A stretch of DNA of 64,000 bases from Candidatus Neomarinimicrobium atlanticum. GTDB lineage: Bacteria > Fidelibacterota > Marinisomatia > Marinisomatales > Marinisomataceae. Both the position numbers and the translations under genes were made by a program. Each line of letters begins with the position of its first letter. The first letter of the stretch is position 1. Location: positions 1 to 64,000 of the forward strand of contig AQSA01000006.1 of the NCBI GenBank assembly GCA_000402815.1. Reading direction: 5' to 3'. Below the pieces are notes generated by a model. That model was not told the DNA's origin. It saw nothing but the letters and a program-made list of their open reading frames with translations, and made no database searches. Of this stretch, positions 36,338-45,955 are shown one piece after another.

Positions 36338-37747
36338 ATGAATAGCGATTTAACTAAAATTAAAGCTCTTTTTAAATCTCAGCTAGAGAAACATTCAACT
36401 TTAGCAAAATCTACACATAGCGACAGAAAGCAAAAACTAAAAAGGTTATTAGATAATTTTATGGCCATGGAACAAGAAGCTGTGGATGCTCTTTCTCTTG
36501 ACATGAAAAAAAGTCCAACTGAATCTATTATAAGTGAAGTTTTGGGTGTTAAGGCAGAGGCTGACTTTGCTATTAAAAATCTAAAAAAATGGATGAAATC
36601 TAAAAGGGTTCCTTCGCCATCTACAATTTTATTTACGTCTGGTTGGGTTCGTCCAGAACCAAAGGGCAGTATATTAATTCTTTCTCCTTGGAACTATCCT
36701 ATCTTGTTATGTCTTAATCCGCTCATTGCAGCTATAGCCGCAGGAAACACGGCTATTATTAAACCTTCTGAGTTTACTCCAGCATCCGGGGCTTTTTTAA
36801 AAAAATTGATTGAGATGACGTTTGACAGCGACGAGGTTGCCGTTGTATTGGGAGATCAAAAAGTGGCTATTGAATTATTATCTCACCCCTTCAATCACGT
36901 TATGTTCACCGGTAGTCCGTCAACGGGAAAGCTTGTAATGTCTGCAGCAGCTAAACATCTGTCTGGTGTTACCCTAGAACTGGGAGGAAAGTCTCCTGTT
37001 CTTGTTGATGACAGTGCCAACACTTCTGAGGCCGCATGGAAGCTGGCTTTCTATAAGTTTGCCAACGCAGGACAAACATGTACTGCTCCAGATTATATCC
37101 TATGCCACAAAAGCAAGAAAGATGATTTGGTTTCGGGGCTAAAGGAAAACTTTAGAAAATTTTTTGAGGGAAATAACAACGGGCCCTCTCCCGACTACTG
37201 TCAAATTGTAAATGAAACACACTTTGATAGGATTAAGGGGTATTTAGAAGACGCCAAAGAGTTAGGTGCCACGGTAGCGGTTGGTGGTAGCACAGATAAA
37301 AATAGTGGGTTTATTGCTCCAACAGTTCTTTGTGATGTTTCAATGGACTCTCTAGTTATGAAAGAGGAAATTTTTGGACCATTAATGCCAATTATTACAT
37401 ATAAAAATTTAGACGAGGCTATATCTTTTATTAACAAAAGAGATAAGCCCCTTGCTCTTTATTTGTTTAGTTATAACAAAAAAAACCAAAAAAGACTCAC
37501 AGAAGAAACGTCAAGTGGTGCGCTGGTATTTAATGACTGTGTTATCCACCACACAAACCCAAACCTTCCTTTTGGCGGTATTAACAATAGCGGTCTTGGA
37601 AGCTATCATGGTAAATATGGCTTTGATGCTTTTTCTCATGAAAAGGCTATTTTAAAAAGTAGCGCTTGGTCTCCTTTTAAGCTAATGCTTCCGCCCTATA
37701 CCAAAAGAAAACGCGCCTTAGTTAATATGATAAAAAAACTCTCCTAG
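36338..37747 (+). CDS. Aldehyde dehydrogenase (class 3-like)
   Basis: NAD(P)-dependent aldehyde oxidation, 469 residues from ATG 36338 (a TTG three codons earlier is possible). Motifs: LILSPWNYPILLCLNPLIAA near 110, IIKPSEFTP, FTGSPSTGKLVMSAAAKH, the catalytic Glu in TLELGGKSPV and the catalytic Cys in NAGQTCTAPDYI near 240, KEEIFGPLMPI and NLPFGGINNSGLGSYHGK. Length and missing N-terminal arm fit the class 3 or fatty-aldehyde subgroup (under 500 residues, 'PxGSxLxxSPWNYP'). A long-chain aldehyde is a likely substrate but not proven. The stop overlaps mltB by 26 bases. Confidence 0.93.
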   Translation: MNSDLTKIKALFKSQLEKHSTLAKSTHSDRKQKLKRLLDNFMAMEQEAVDALSLDMKKSPTESIISEVLGVKAEADFAIKNLKKWMKSKRVPSPSTILFTSGWVRPEPKGSILILSPWNYPILLCLNPLIAAIAAGNTAIIKPSEFTPASGAFLKKLIEMTFDSDEVAVVLGDQKVAIELLSHPFNHVMFTGSPSTGKLVMSAAAKHLSGVTLELGGKSPVLVDDSANTSEAAWKLAFYKFANAGQTCTAPDYILCHKSKKDDLVSGLKENFRKFFEGNNNGPSPDYCQIVNETHFDRIKGYLEDAKELGATVAVGGSTDKNSGFIAPTVLCDVSMDSLVMKEEIFGPLMPIITYKNLDEAISFINKRDKPLALYLFSYNKKNQKRLTEETSSGALVFNDCVIHHTNPNLPFGGINNSGLGSYHGKYGFDAFSHEKAILKSSAWSPFKLMLPPYTKRKRALVNMIKKLS

Positions 37748-38543
37748 AGATTTCATTTCTAAAATCTATGACAGTGTTGGCATACTTGTCTGATCTATTA
37801 TAGGTGCGAATACTTCTCCAGATTGGCGATCTAAAAGTAAAGTTGTGGTTATTTTCTGGATATCCATTTTCGGTTAAATAGTATGCTATACTCCCCAAAA
37901 CATCTTCCCAGTTATATGGGTCTTTTTTATTGTCTCCACTATAGTCTATAGAAAGCTTATTAAAGCTAGACGGAATAAACTGTCCATATCCAAATGCTCC
38001 GGCATAAGAACCCTCTAGCTGAAATGGACTAATATTCTGCTCTTTTGTATATAATAATAAGTGGTAAAGCTCCTTTGTAGCCCAGGTAGAGCGCTTGGGT
38101 AGACTAACTATTTGTGTATACAGAGAATTAAACACCGTGTATTCCGCATATCTCTTACCATAGTTTGTTTCTATTCCAACGATTGAAACTAAAATAAGGG
38201 GGTCAATATCGAACTCTAACATAATTTTATTTAGGAGGTCTTTGTTTTGAAAATAAAAAACTACCCCCTTATCAAGCCTATCTTCGGTGAAAAAAATTCT
38301 TTTATACTCCTTATATGTCTTAATTTTTTCTGGCTTTTTATTAAACCTTTGAAGAATCGTGGGCTCTTGTTTCAAAAGAGGGCTTTCAAAAATTTCTCTA
38401 ATCTCGCTGATACTATAATGATCTTGGATCTTAGTTTCATTGATCAACCTATTAAACGCTTTATAGTTTTCTCCAGCCTCCTGAGTAAAAACCGGGGAAA
38501 AACAAAAATAAATATATAGTGTTGTTTTAATCGCTAATTTCAT
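37722..38543 (-). CDS. mltB: Lytic murein transglycosylase, MltB type
   Basis: Exported peptidoglycan lyase of 273 residues. A signal peptide (KTTLYIYFCFSPVFTQ) precedes ILVSIVGIETNYGKRYAEYT, where the Glu is the catalytic residue of the MltB/SltB3 family. Further family blocks are FNSLYTQ, LLLYTKEQNISPFQLEGSYA, GAFGYGQFIPSSF and DPYNWEDVLGSIAYYL. No lipobox Cys is evident, so it may be periplasmic and soluble like SltB. It is divergent from the EamA transporter and convergent with the aldehyde dehydrogenase, with a 26-base overlap of the two coding ends. Confidence 0.9.
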   Translation of the reverse strand: MKLAIKTTLYIYFCFSPVFTQEAGENYKAFNRLINETKIQDHYSISEIREIFESPLLKQEPTILQRFNKKPEKIKTYKEYKRIFFTEDRLDKGVVFYFQNKDLLNKIMLEFDIDPLILVSIVGIETNYGKRYAEYTVFNSLYTQIVSLPKRSTWATKELYHLLLYTKEQNISPFQLEGSYAGAFGYGQFIPSSFNKLSIDYSGDNKKDPYNWEDVLGSIAYYLTENGYPENNHNFTFRSPIWRSIRTYNRSDKYANTVIDFRNEISRRVFLSY

Positions 38544-38576
38544 TGAGTTAAATTTAATAATATTGTTAAGCTAGAT

Positions 38577-39419
38577 ATGAAAAAAAATAAATTTTTATTG
38601 TTAATGATTGCTCTTCTTTCGGTGAGCTCTGCGTCTTTAGTGGTACGAATGTTGCCAGACACCAATGCAATAACTATTGCTTTTTGGAGAATGTTTTTGG
38701 CTAGTATCATGGTCTTTACTATTTCTTACAAGAATATCTTCTCTTTTGTTCCGGACAAAAAAATAATGTTGGCTGGAGTTTTTTTAGGTATACACTTTGC
38801 TCTTTTTTTTAGGAGTGTTCAATTAACGTCAATTGCGGAAGCTGCTCTTCTTGGAACTACAGCCCCAATATTTACTGAGCTTTATGCTATTATATTTCAA
38901 AAAAAACCGATTCTTCCTGTGGTAATTTTTGGACTATTTGTGGCATTTGTTGGTGCTGGTGTTCTGGTAAGTCAAAGTTCGTTTAGTGAAACGGGAGCGC
39001 TCGGAAATGTGTTAGCCATTTTATGCTCCATTGCCATTTCTTTTGTTTTGGTTGTTGGTAAAGATATTAGAAAGAGCGTTGGTTTATTTGAGTATACTCG
39101 CTGGCTGTTCTTCTTTGCTTCTTGTACCCTGTTTATTATTTCTTTAATTGCTAACGTTTCTATTTTTTCTTTTTCACCCGAAGACTTCCCATGGTTTATT
39201 TTCTTGGCACTTGTTCCGACAATGGTTGGTCATAATATATTTTATTATTTAATCAAAACACTAAACACTACAACGGTTGCTGCTGTTCCGCTCGGTGAGC
39301 CTATAATATCTTCGTTGGGAGCTTTAGCTCTTTTTGGTGAACCAATTGGTGTTGCGGTGGTGGTTGGCGGTGGGATTACTTTGCTTGGTGTTTTTTTGGT
39401 AGTGCGCTTTGGAGAATAA
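38577..39419 (+). CDS. EamA (DMT superfamily) transporter
   Basis: Inner-membrane permease of 280 residues with about ten hydrophobic helices arranged as two EamA repeats. The first repeat begins KNKFLLLMIALLSVSSASLV and includes NAITIAFWRMFLASIMVF. The second begins GNVLAILCSIAISFVLVVGK and includes AAVPLGEPIISSLGALALFG, the characteristic C-terminal EamA motif (EPxxxxxxxxxxxGE). Members export amino acids, nucleobases or other metabolites; nothing here narrows the substrate. It ends one base from the opposing typA stop. Confidence 0.92.
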   Translation: MKKNKFLLLMIALLSVSSASLVVRMLPDTNAITIAFWRMFLASIMVFTISYKNIFSFVPDKKIMLAGVFLGIHFALFFRSVQLTSIAEAALLGTTAPIFTELYAIIFQKKPILPVVIFGLFVAFVGAGVLVSQSSFSETGALGNVLAILCSIAISFVLVVGKDIRKSVGLFEYTRWLFFFASCTLFIISLIANVSIFSFSPEDFPWFIFLALVPTMVGHNIFYYLIKTLNTTTVAAVPLGEPIISSLGALALFGEPIGVAVVVGGGITLLGVFLVVRFGE

Positions 39420-39420
39420 A

Positions 39421-41253
39421 TTAGTGTTGTTCTGAAAGTCTTTCTTTCTTTTGTGTTGCTTCTCTTTTTTGTTGATCTAAATCCATTTTACGCAACCTAA
39501 CAGACATTGGGGTTATTTCTACAAGCTCATCTTCTGATATAAACTCAATAGATTGGTCTAGTGAAAGCTCTCTCGGAGGTCTAACGGTTACTGTATTATC
39601 AGAACCCGAACTTCTCATGTTGGAAAGCTTCTTTTCTCTTGTAATGTTTAAGGCAAGGTCGTTGGTTTTGTTTCTTTCTCCAATGACCATTCCATCATAC
39701 ACCTCTGTTCCAACGCTAACAAAAAGCTCTCCTCTGTCTGCCATATTAATACAGGCATACGTTGTTACTTTGCCGTGCCTATCAGAAATTAGTGCGCCGG
39801 TATTTCTTTGAGGTATTCTACCAAACCAGGGGGCATATCCATCAAAAAGCTTGTTCATAATTCCTGCGCCTTTTGTGTCTGTAATAAATTGACTTCTAAA
39901 ACCAATTAGCCCTCTAGAGGGTATAGAAAACTCTAATGAAACTCTACCAAAGCCATGGTTTTGTAGGTTTGTCATTCTTCCTTTTCTTGCAGAAAGTTTT
40001 TCTGTCAGGACTCCCACCTTATCTTCTGGAACATCTAAAAATACTTTTTCCATTGGCTCCATTACTTGGCCATTTTCTTCTCGAGTAATTACTTTGGGTT
40101 TTGAAACCATAAACTCATATCCCTCTCTTCTCATGGTTTCAATTAAAACCGCCATTTGTAACTCGCCCCTTCCTCGAACCTCATATGCATCTGTTCTGTC
40201 TGTTTTTAAAACCTGCAAAGAAACGTTACTTAAAATTTCTTCTTCCAACCTGTCGTTAATGTGCCTGGTTGTTAAATATTTTCCTTCCTTTCCTGCAAAA
40301 GGACTATTGTTTACATAAAACAACATAGAAACTGTTGGTTCGTCAATTTCAATTCTTGGAAGTGGTTCTGGGTTTTCGTGGGAAGATATAGTGTCTCCGA
40401 TTGTAATGTTTTCGATCCCAGCTACTGCAATAATATCTCCGGCTTCAAGTTTATCCACTTTGTTTTTTTTCAAACCCTTAAATGTATATAGGGCAGAAAA
40501 CTTGTGCCCGGATGTGGTTTTTTCTTCTCCACACAACGAATAGCGCTTATTCATCTCTAATGTTCCATGATTAAGTCTTCCTATTGCAATTTGGCCTACA
40601 TAAGAATCATAATCTAGGTTTGTAATAAGAAATTGTGGGGTTTTTGCGTCATCTGCAATCGGTCCAGGTATGTTGGTTAAAATTGTGTTAAAAAGGGCGT
40701 CAAGCGTTTCTGACTTGTCCTCTAATTTAATGTGCGCAACTCCCTCTTTAGCGTTTGTATAAATAATAGGAAATTCAATTTGCTCGTCATTTGCATCTAA
40801 ATCAATAAATAGGTCGTAAACCTCGCTTACAACCTCGTCAATTCTGGCGTCTGGTCTATCAATTTTATTAATTACTAAAATAATTGGTATGTTTTTGTCA
40901 AGAGCCTTTTTCAAAACAAATCGTGTTTGTGGTAAGGGCCCCTCGCTTGCGTCTACTAATAACAGGGCTCCGTCAACTAGGTTTAAGCTTCTTTCAACCT
41001 CTCCACCAAAATCAGCGTGACCTGGCGTATCCATGATATTAATTTTGATATCCTTATAATATACTGCCGTATTTTTGGCTGTAATTGTAATTCCTCTTTC
41101 TTTTTCAAGATCCATTGAGTCCATAACTCTGTCTTGAAGCTCTTGGTGGGCTTTAAAGGTTCCGCTTTGTTGTAACATTCCATCTACCAGGGTTGTTTTT
41201 CCGTGATCTACGTGTGCTATAATCGCAATATTTCTGAAATTGTTTTTTCTCAT
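39421..41253 (-). CDS. typA: Ribosome-binding translational GTPase TypA/BipA
   Basis: EF-G-like GTPase that helps 50S assembly and stress adaptation. It has 610 residues. GTPase motifs are IAHVDHGKTTLVDGML, ERGITITAKN, DTPGHADFGGEVERSL and NKIDRPDAR near residues 12-135. Domain V/C-terminal BipA features include RGRGELQMAVLIETMRREGY, VSKPKVITRE, SRGLIGFRSQFITDTKG and the end ITPMSVRLRKMDLDQ. A lysine/glutamate-rich tail of about 17 residues follows. It stands as a single transcription unit between EamA (convergent) and thyA (70 bases upstream on the same strand). Confidence 0.96.
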   Translation of the reverse strand: MRKNNFRNIAIIAHVDHGKTTLVDGMLQQSGTFKAHQELQDRVMDSMDLEKERGITITAKNTAVYYKDIKINIMDTPGHADFGGEVERSLNLVDGALLLVDASEGPLPQTRFVLKKALDKNIPIILVINKIDRPDARIDEVVSEVYDLFIDLDANDEQIEFPIIYTNAKEGVAHIKLEDKSETLDALFNTILTNIPGPIADDAKTPQFLITNLDYDSYVGQIAIGRLNHGTLEMNKRYSLCGEEKTTSGHKFSALYTFKGLKKNKVDKLEAGDIIAVAGIENITIGDTISSHENPEPLPRIEIDEPTVSMLFYVNNSPFAGKEGKYLTTRHINDRLEEEILSNVSLQVLKTDRTDAYEVRGRGELQMAVLIETMRREGYEFMVSKPKVITREENGQVMEPMEKVFLDVPEDKVGVLTEKLSARKGRMTNLQNHGFGRVSLEFSIPSRGLIGFRSQFITDTKGAGIMNKLFDGYAPWFGRIPQRNTGALISDRHGKVTTYACINMADRGELFVSVGTEVYDGMVIGERNKTNDLALNITREKKLSNMRSSGSDNTVTVRPPRELSLDQSIEFISEDELVEITPMSVRLRKMDLDQQKREATQKKERLSEQH

Positions 41254-41323
41254 TTTTGTATAATAATTTGGTTGGAATATAAAGCTAAATACGGCCTGGT
41301 CGCATATTTATTATACTTCCGCG

Positions 41324-42190
41324 TTAAACAGCCATTGGAGCTTTGATACTATCCATTGGGTCGTAGCTATTTAATTTAAACTCTTTTGGGTCTGTCATTA
41401 CAACGTCGTCGATTGAGGAAAATTTTGGTATCGATATTGTTGGTGCCGGTTTTGGGGTGCGCTTGATTTGCTCTTTTACTTGATCAAAGTGATTCTTATA
41501 AATATGGCTGTCTCCTCCTGTCCAAACGAAATCTCCCGGCTTCATGTTCAGTAGTTGGGCCATAATACAGGTTAAAAGGCTATATGATGCAATGTTAAAA
41601 GGAACACCCAAAAACATGTCTGCGCTTCGCTGGTACATTTGACAGCTCAGCTCTCCATCTTGTACGTGGAATTGAAACATTGTATGACAGGGAGGTAGTG
41701 CCATTTTATGAACTTCGCTTACATTCCAGGCGCTTACTATGTGCCTTCTACTATAGGGGTTGTCAGAAAGGTTTTTTAAAACTGTTGAAATTTGGTCGAC
41801 GTGTTGGTTTTTATCTGTCCAACTTCTCCACTGGCTTCCATATACCGGCCCCAACTCTTTAATTGTTGGTGTGTTGTTATAGCCGAGAGCTTTGCCTTGT
41901 TTATCTGCATTTGCGGTCCAAATTGTTTTTTTGCCCACTAGCTCTTCTCGATCTTTGCCATAATGAATTTCTGCGAGCCTTCTTTCGTCTGTTCCGCCCT
42001 CTAAGAACCAGAGCAGCTCGCTAACCACGCTTTTCCATGCAAGTTTTTTTGTTGTTACTGCGGGGAAACTTTTACGCAGACTAAAGCGCATTTGATAACC
42101 AAAAACTCCTCGTGTGCCAACCCCCGTTCTATCTTTTCGATCTTTCCCATTTTGTAAGATATACTCTAATGCACTAAGATATTGTTTCAA
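41324..42190 (-). CDS. thyA: Thymidylate synthase
   Basis: Converts dUMP to dTMP using methylene-tetrahydrofolate. The protein is 288 residues. Motifs: GKDRKDRTGVGTRGVFGYQM near residue 15, FPAVTTKKLAWKSVVSELLW, the catalytic Cys in LPPCHTMFQFHVQDGELSCQ near 165, QRSADMFLGVPFNIASYSLL and HIYKNHFDQVKEQIKR. It starts 17 bases inside the end of folA, forming the standard thyA-folA pair: ThyA yields dihydrofolate, which DHFR reduces. Presence of ThyA makes a flavin-dependent ThyX unnecessary. Confidence 0.97.
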   Translation of the reverse strand: MKQYLSALEYILQNGKDRKDRTGVGTRGVFGYQMRFSLRKSFPAVTTKKLAWKSVVSELLWFLEGGTDERRLAEIHYGKDREELVGKKTIWTANADKQGKALGYNNTPTIKELGPVYGSQWRSWTDKNQHVDQISTVLKNLSDNPYSRRHIVSAWNVSEVHKMALPPCHTMFQFHVQDGELSCQMYQRSADMFLGVPFNIASYSLLTCIMAQLLNMKPGDFVWTGGDSHIYKNHFDQVKEQIKRTPKPAPTISIPKFSSIDDVVMTDPKEFKLNSYDPMDSIKAPMAV

Positions 42191-42680
42191 CGTTATTCCT
42201 TTTTTTCCAAATTTGAAACTCTACAGCCCCATGGTCTTCTGTCCATGTTTTTTCAAAAATTTGTTCTATTTTTTTAAGAGGAAGAAATGTATCACAATTA
42301 TAGTTTCCGGGGATTCTGCTTAAATAAAACTCATCAATAATTTCAAGTGTTTGGTTTATAATGTTTGGTCCGCCTATAATCCATGTGACTTTATTTTTGC
42401 TCTCTTCGTCAACTGCTTGTATTTTTTTAGCTAGTTCTCCTTCTATGTATTTGTGTGCACCTGGATAGTCCTTTTCTCTTGTGGTGACTAATACATTTAC
42501 TCTTTTTGGTAGGGGGCCCGGCATAAAGGGATCGTCCCATGTAGTTGACCCCATAACAACAACGTTTTGGGTTGTGTTGCTCTTAAACCATTTTAAGTCT
42601 TTTGAGTTTTTTGGCCATGGCATTGTGCCATCCTTACTCACCCCTCCAGAGCTATCGCATGCTAATATTGCCTTGATCAA
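42174..42680 (-). CDS. folA: Dihydrofolate reductase
   Basis: NADPH-dependent reduction of dihydrofolate, 168 residues. The start IKAILACDSSGGVSKDGTMPWP matches the DHFR opening (the usual GxIGxxGxLPW is here GGVSKDGTMPW). DLKWFKSNTTQNVVVMGSTTWDD corresponds to the 'DxxxFKxxTxGxxVxMGRxTW' block, and VTWIIGGPNIINQTL to the GGxxIY region. SRIPGNYNCDTFLPL ends the domain. It overlaps thyA by 17 bases and follows the M16 peptidase gene by 26 bases. Sequence is rather divergent in the second half but the core is clear. Confidence 0.93.
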   Translation of the reverse strand: MIKAILACDSSGGVSKDGTMPWPKNSKDLKWFKSNTTQNVVVMGSTTWDDPFMPGPLPKRVNVLVTTREKDYPGAHKYIEGELAKKIQAVDEESKNKVTWIIGGPNIINQTLEIIDEFYLSRIPGNYNCDTFLPLKKIEQIFEKTWTEDHGAVEFQIWKKRNNVETIS

Positions 42681-42706
42681 ATTAATTCCCGTTCATCGTT
42701 GTGTGT

Positions 42707-45412
42707 CTATTTTTTGATAGGTGTTCCTTTTTCATCTATAGAACCCGCTGCTACTTGATATATTTCATCAAAAATTATGTATTTCTTTATGGCTTTATTA
42801 ACCTGCTCTAAGGTAACTCCGCTTACCTTTTCTGGGTAGCTATCTACATAACTAAGATCTCCCCAAACGTTTACAGCGCTCAAAATTCCACTTGAAAGGC
42901 CATATGTTGTGTCAAAACCAACCTGATATGAGCCCATTAGGGTTGATTTGGTAATATCTACCTCAGACTGCGTTACTCCGCCTTCTGCCCACCTTTTAAC
43001 CTCTCTTAGTGTGGCTTTTTCTCCCTTTGCTAGTAGCTCCGGTGCAAATGTTCCACCAACCATCCAATAACCGTCGTTTTCATTTTCAAAACCCATAATG
43101 GAAGAATTAATACCGTATGTTAACCCCTCTTTTACTCTCACTGTTTGCATAAGTCTGGCTGAAAAGTTTCCACCCAATATGTGTGTTGCAATATAAAGGG
43201 GCATATAGTCCTCATGAAACCTGTCGATTCCCAGCGGTGTTCCAACAATAAAGTCTGTGCTGGTTTTGTCTTTCATGGTAACATAGGCCTTACCTGCCGC
43301 TCTTTGTCCTGTTTGGTCTTCAGGTTTTTTTGAAAGGGGTGAGTTTTTCCACTCTCCAAATTCATTTTTTATTATGTTTGAAAGTTCTTTGTGGTCAACA
43401 TCGCCAACAGCCACTATAACCATACCGCCCTTTCCATAATTTTTTGTATGATATTTTTTTAGGTCGTCAGATGTTGTTTTGGTGATATCTTCAATAGACC
43501 TGTCATTATCTTCTGGGGCATTTTGATGTCCTTCTGGATAAAAGCTTGCCAACATATTGCTAACCGCACTACCCCTTGTGCTTTCTTTTCGTTTTTTATA
43601 GCTAGTTATCATTCTTTTTTTTGTTTTTTCTAGATCTTCTTCGTTAAACGCCGGCTCTTGTAGTTGTTCTGAAAGCAACCCAAAGACCATTTCAAGGTCT
43701 GTTGAAAGGAATTTTGCATAAAAACTTACGTTTGATTTTCCGTTTCCAAAACTTAGTCTTGCTCCAGCTTTTTCTAGTTGGTTGCTTATTTCAAACTTTG
43801 TTTTGCTTGCGGTTCCTTGGTCTAGCATTGAAGCAACTAAGTCTGGTACTCTTGAATTGTTTTCATTTGCATAAATATCTCCACCCATAAAGCTACCATT
43901 GATTGTCACCACCCCCGATCCTCTTTTTAAGGTTAAGAGTCTTACGCCCTCTATCGGTTCAGAATCAACAACTTGGCCCGCTAGTCCGCCCCGGTCATCT
44001 TCTGAAAAATATTGTTTTTTGATTTCTACTAGTTCTTTTGCGCTAGTAGCTGGCTTTCCATCGGCTTGCGACCCTGCATTCTCTGGGATAAAATATCCCA
44101 CCGTGCTTAAGTCTTCTAAGAAATATTTATTAACAACTTCTTTAATTGATTCGGTTGTTACTGAATTAACAAGATCTTCGTATCGGGTATATAGCGTCCA
44201 ATCTCCAGAAGCTATTGCCTCGTTTAAGCTTCCAGCAACTGCCATACTACCATCTTGTCCAAACTTCATTGCTGCAATAAGCTGCGCCTTTGCCTTAGAA
44301 ACCTCCTCTTCTGACACTCCATCTCTTTTAATGTTTTCATATTCAGCTACCAAAGCATCTTCTACCGTTTTATGTTCTACTCCCGGAGCTAAGTTTGCAT
44401 ATACTGCGAACAATCCTGGGTCTTTAAATAAAGAATCCCAAATAAAGATATTTGTTGTAAGTCCTTTGTCTGTAATATTTTTATAAAATCTACTGTTTTT
44501 TCCAGAAGATAAAATTGAGGATAAAACAATAAATGATGCTGCATCTTCGTGTGTAGCCGCCGGGCTTTTGTGAGCTAATCCAACTATTCCTTGTTGTCCC
44601 GCTCTTTTTAACGTCACCGTTCTTTGGCCTTCTTGGACCGGCTCTGTTGTATAAACCTGGGGTATTTCTTTTGTGCTTTTTCTTATTCTGCCAAAGTGCT
44701 TTTTAATCATTTTAAGCACTTCAGTTGTTTCAAAATCTCCAACCACTGTTACCGTTGCGTTATTTGGCCAATAAAACGTATCGTAGAACTCTTTTAACCT
44801 TTCTATTGAAACATTTTCTATGTCGGCCTTCCAACCTATGGTTGAGTGGTGGTATGGGTGTGCGTGGTATGCTGTTGCCCAAATATGTTCATCTAACACC
44901 CCGGACGGGTTATTTTGCCCTCTTTCAAATTCATTTCTTACTACTGTCATTTCAGATTGTCTGTCTGCTTCTTTAATGTAGGCGTTTCTCATTCGGTCGG
45001 CTTCAATTTCAATTGCAGTTTCTAGTTCTGAGCTGGGTAGGGTTTCATAATAGTTTGTTCTGTCTAGCCATGTGGTTGCGTTCATTCTAGCGCCCAAAGA
45101 CTGTAGAAGTTGAAAAACTGAATTTCCCTTGTCTGTATTAAACTTTTTTGACCCCTTAAACATAAGGTGCTCTAACAGGTGTGTTGAACCAGTATAACCT
45201 ATTGCTTCATTCCTTGATCCAACCTCGTATGTGACCATAAAGGTTGCTACTGGTGCACTGTGGTCTTCTTTTAGTAAAACCTTTAGTCCGTTTGATGTCA
45301 TGTGATACTCTTTAATATCGCCCGACTCCTTAATATATTCATATCCATAGTGTTTTTCTTGAGACATTCCCGCTCCTACAATTAATAATAATATTAGTGT
45401 TATTTTCTTCAT
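42707..45412 (-). CDS. M16-family zinc metallopeptidase (two tandem M16 domains), exported
   Basis: A roughly 900-residue double-domain inverzincin. From the ATG at 45412 the protein starts with a signal peptide (MKKITLILLLIVGAGMSQ). The active first domain has GYTGSTHLLEHLMFKGS (HxxEH zinc motif), NATTWLDRTNYYETLP, and the downstream Glu in the ETAIEIEADRM helix. The second half repeats the fold without HxxEH (LVASMLDQGTASKTKFEI ... GKGGMVIVAVGDVDHKEL), including RVKEGLTYGINSSI (the R/Y substrate pair). It probably degrades peptides in the periplasm. A GTG four codons upstream is possible, but ATG follows an AGGTGG ribosome site. Confidence 0.92.
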   Translation of the reverse strand: MKKITLILLLIVGAGMSQEKHYGYEYIKESGDIKEYHMTSNGLKVLLKEDHSAPVATFMVTYEVGSRNEAIGYTGSTHLLEHLMFKGSKKFNTDKGNSVFQLLQSLGARMNATTWLDRTNYYETLPSSELETAIEIEADRMRNAYIKEADRQSEMTVVRNEFERGQNNPSGVLDEHIWATAYHAHPYHHSTIGWKADIENVSIERLKEFYDTFYWPNNATVTVVGDFETTEVLKMIKKHFGRIRKSTKEIPQVYTTEPVQEGQRTVTLKRAGQQGIVGLAHKSPAATHEDAASFIVLSSILSSGKNSRFYKNITDKGLTTNIFIWDSLFKDPGLFAVYANLAPGVEHKTVEDALVAEYENIKRDGVSEEEVSKAKAQLIAAMKFGQDGSMAVAGSLNEAIASGDWTLYTRYEDLVNSVTTESIKEVVNKYFLEDLSTVGYFIPENAGSQADGKPATSAKELVEIKKQYFSEDDRGGLAGQVVDSEPIEGVRLLTLKRGSGVVTINGSFMGGDIYANENNSRVPDLVASMLDQGTASKTKFEISNQLEKAGARLSFGNGKSNVSFYAKFLSTDLEMVFGLLSEQLQEPAFNEEDLEKTKKRMITSYKKRKESTRGSAVSNMLASFYPEGHQNAPEDNDRSIEDITKTTSDDLKKYHTKNYGKGGMVIVAVGDVDHKELSNIIKNEFGEWKNSPLSKKPEDQTGQRAAGKAYVTMKDKTSTDFIVGTPLGIDRFHEDYMPLYIATHILGGNFSARLMQTVRVKEGLTYGINSSIMGFENENDGYWMVGGTFAPELLAKGEKATLREVKRWAEGGVTQSEVDITKSTLMGSYQVGFDTTYGLSSGILSAVNVWGDLSYVDSYPEKVSGVTLEQVNKAIKKYIIFDEIYQVAAGSIDEKGTPIKK

Positions 45413-45466
45413 TTTTTTACCCACCTGTTTGTTGTGGCCTTCCTAAAGCCCAAAAAAATTTTCTTT

Positions 45467-45955
45467 TTATCTCCAAGGAACAAACCTTGGAATTTTTGCC
45501 ATATAATCTACATAGTCTTCTCCAAAAATACCAACAAGGTATTCTTCTTCTTTCTCCACAAGGTGTGACCAAAAAATGTAGTGCGCAGGAAGGAAAAAAA
45601 GCAGCACAAAAGACTTATAAAATAATGCAACAATGATTGGGAGGTGAAAAATAACCACTGTATATATTGGGTGCCTAATAATTGCATATATTCCTTTTTT
45701 AGAAAATAACCCGCCGTGGTTTTTTGGCGCCAAACTAAATATAGACCAAAACAAAACAATAAAAAGCTCTGTAACGGTCAATACAATTAATAGGTTGGTC
45801 CACCACTCCGAAATATCCATTTTTACAAAACCTATTTTATTTTCTGCTGTTATTATTAAAAAAGTACTTATAGCTGTTACTAACAGTCCAGTTGGTCCTG
45901 CTTTCCGCGCGCGGTTATAATTTGAAGTATTAAGCCTGTTTTTAAGGTCGGGCAT
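45467..45955 (-). CDS. Isoprenylcysteine carboxyl methyltransferase-like (ICMT/PEMT) membrane protein
   Basis: A 162-residue membrane protein with four hydrophobic stretches (GPTGLLVTAISTFLIITA, LLIVLTVTELFIVLFWSIF, IYTVVIFHLPIIVALFY, FVLLFFLPAHYIFW). The family's SAM-binding end is visible: IYAIIRHPIYTVVIFHLP and EKEEEYLVGIFGEDYVDYMA, corresponding to RHPxY and ExxLxxxFGxxYxxY. The methyl acceptor is unknown in bacterial members. The ATG at 45955 is preferred over a TTG at 45973 because GAGAAACAG precedes it; it overlaps the yggS end by 14 bases. Confidence 0.8.
   Translation of the reverse strand: MPDLKNRLNTSNYNRARKAGPTGLLVTAISTFLIITAENKIGFVKMDISEWWTNLLIVLTVTELFIVLFWSIFSLAPKNHGGLFSKKGIYAIIRHPIYTVVIFHLPIIVALFYKSFVLLFFLPAHYIFWSHLVEKEEEYLVGIFGEDYVDYMAKIPRFVPWR

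Noticed and set aside
37540..37552. TTATCCACC resembling a DnaA box
   Set aside because: It lies inside the aldehyde dehydrogenase gene, has a mismatch and no neighbouring boxes.
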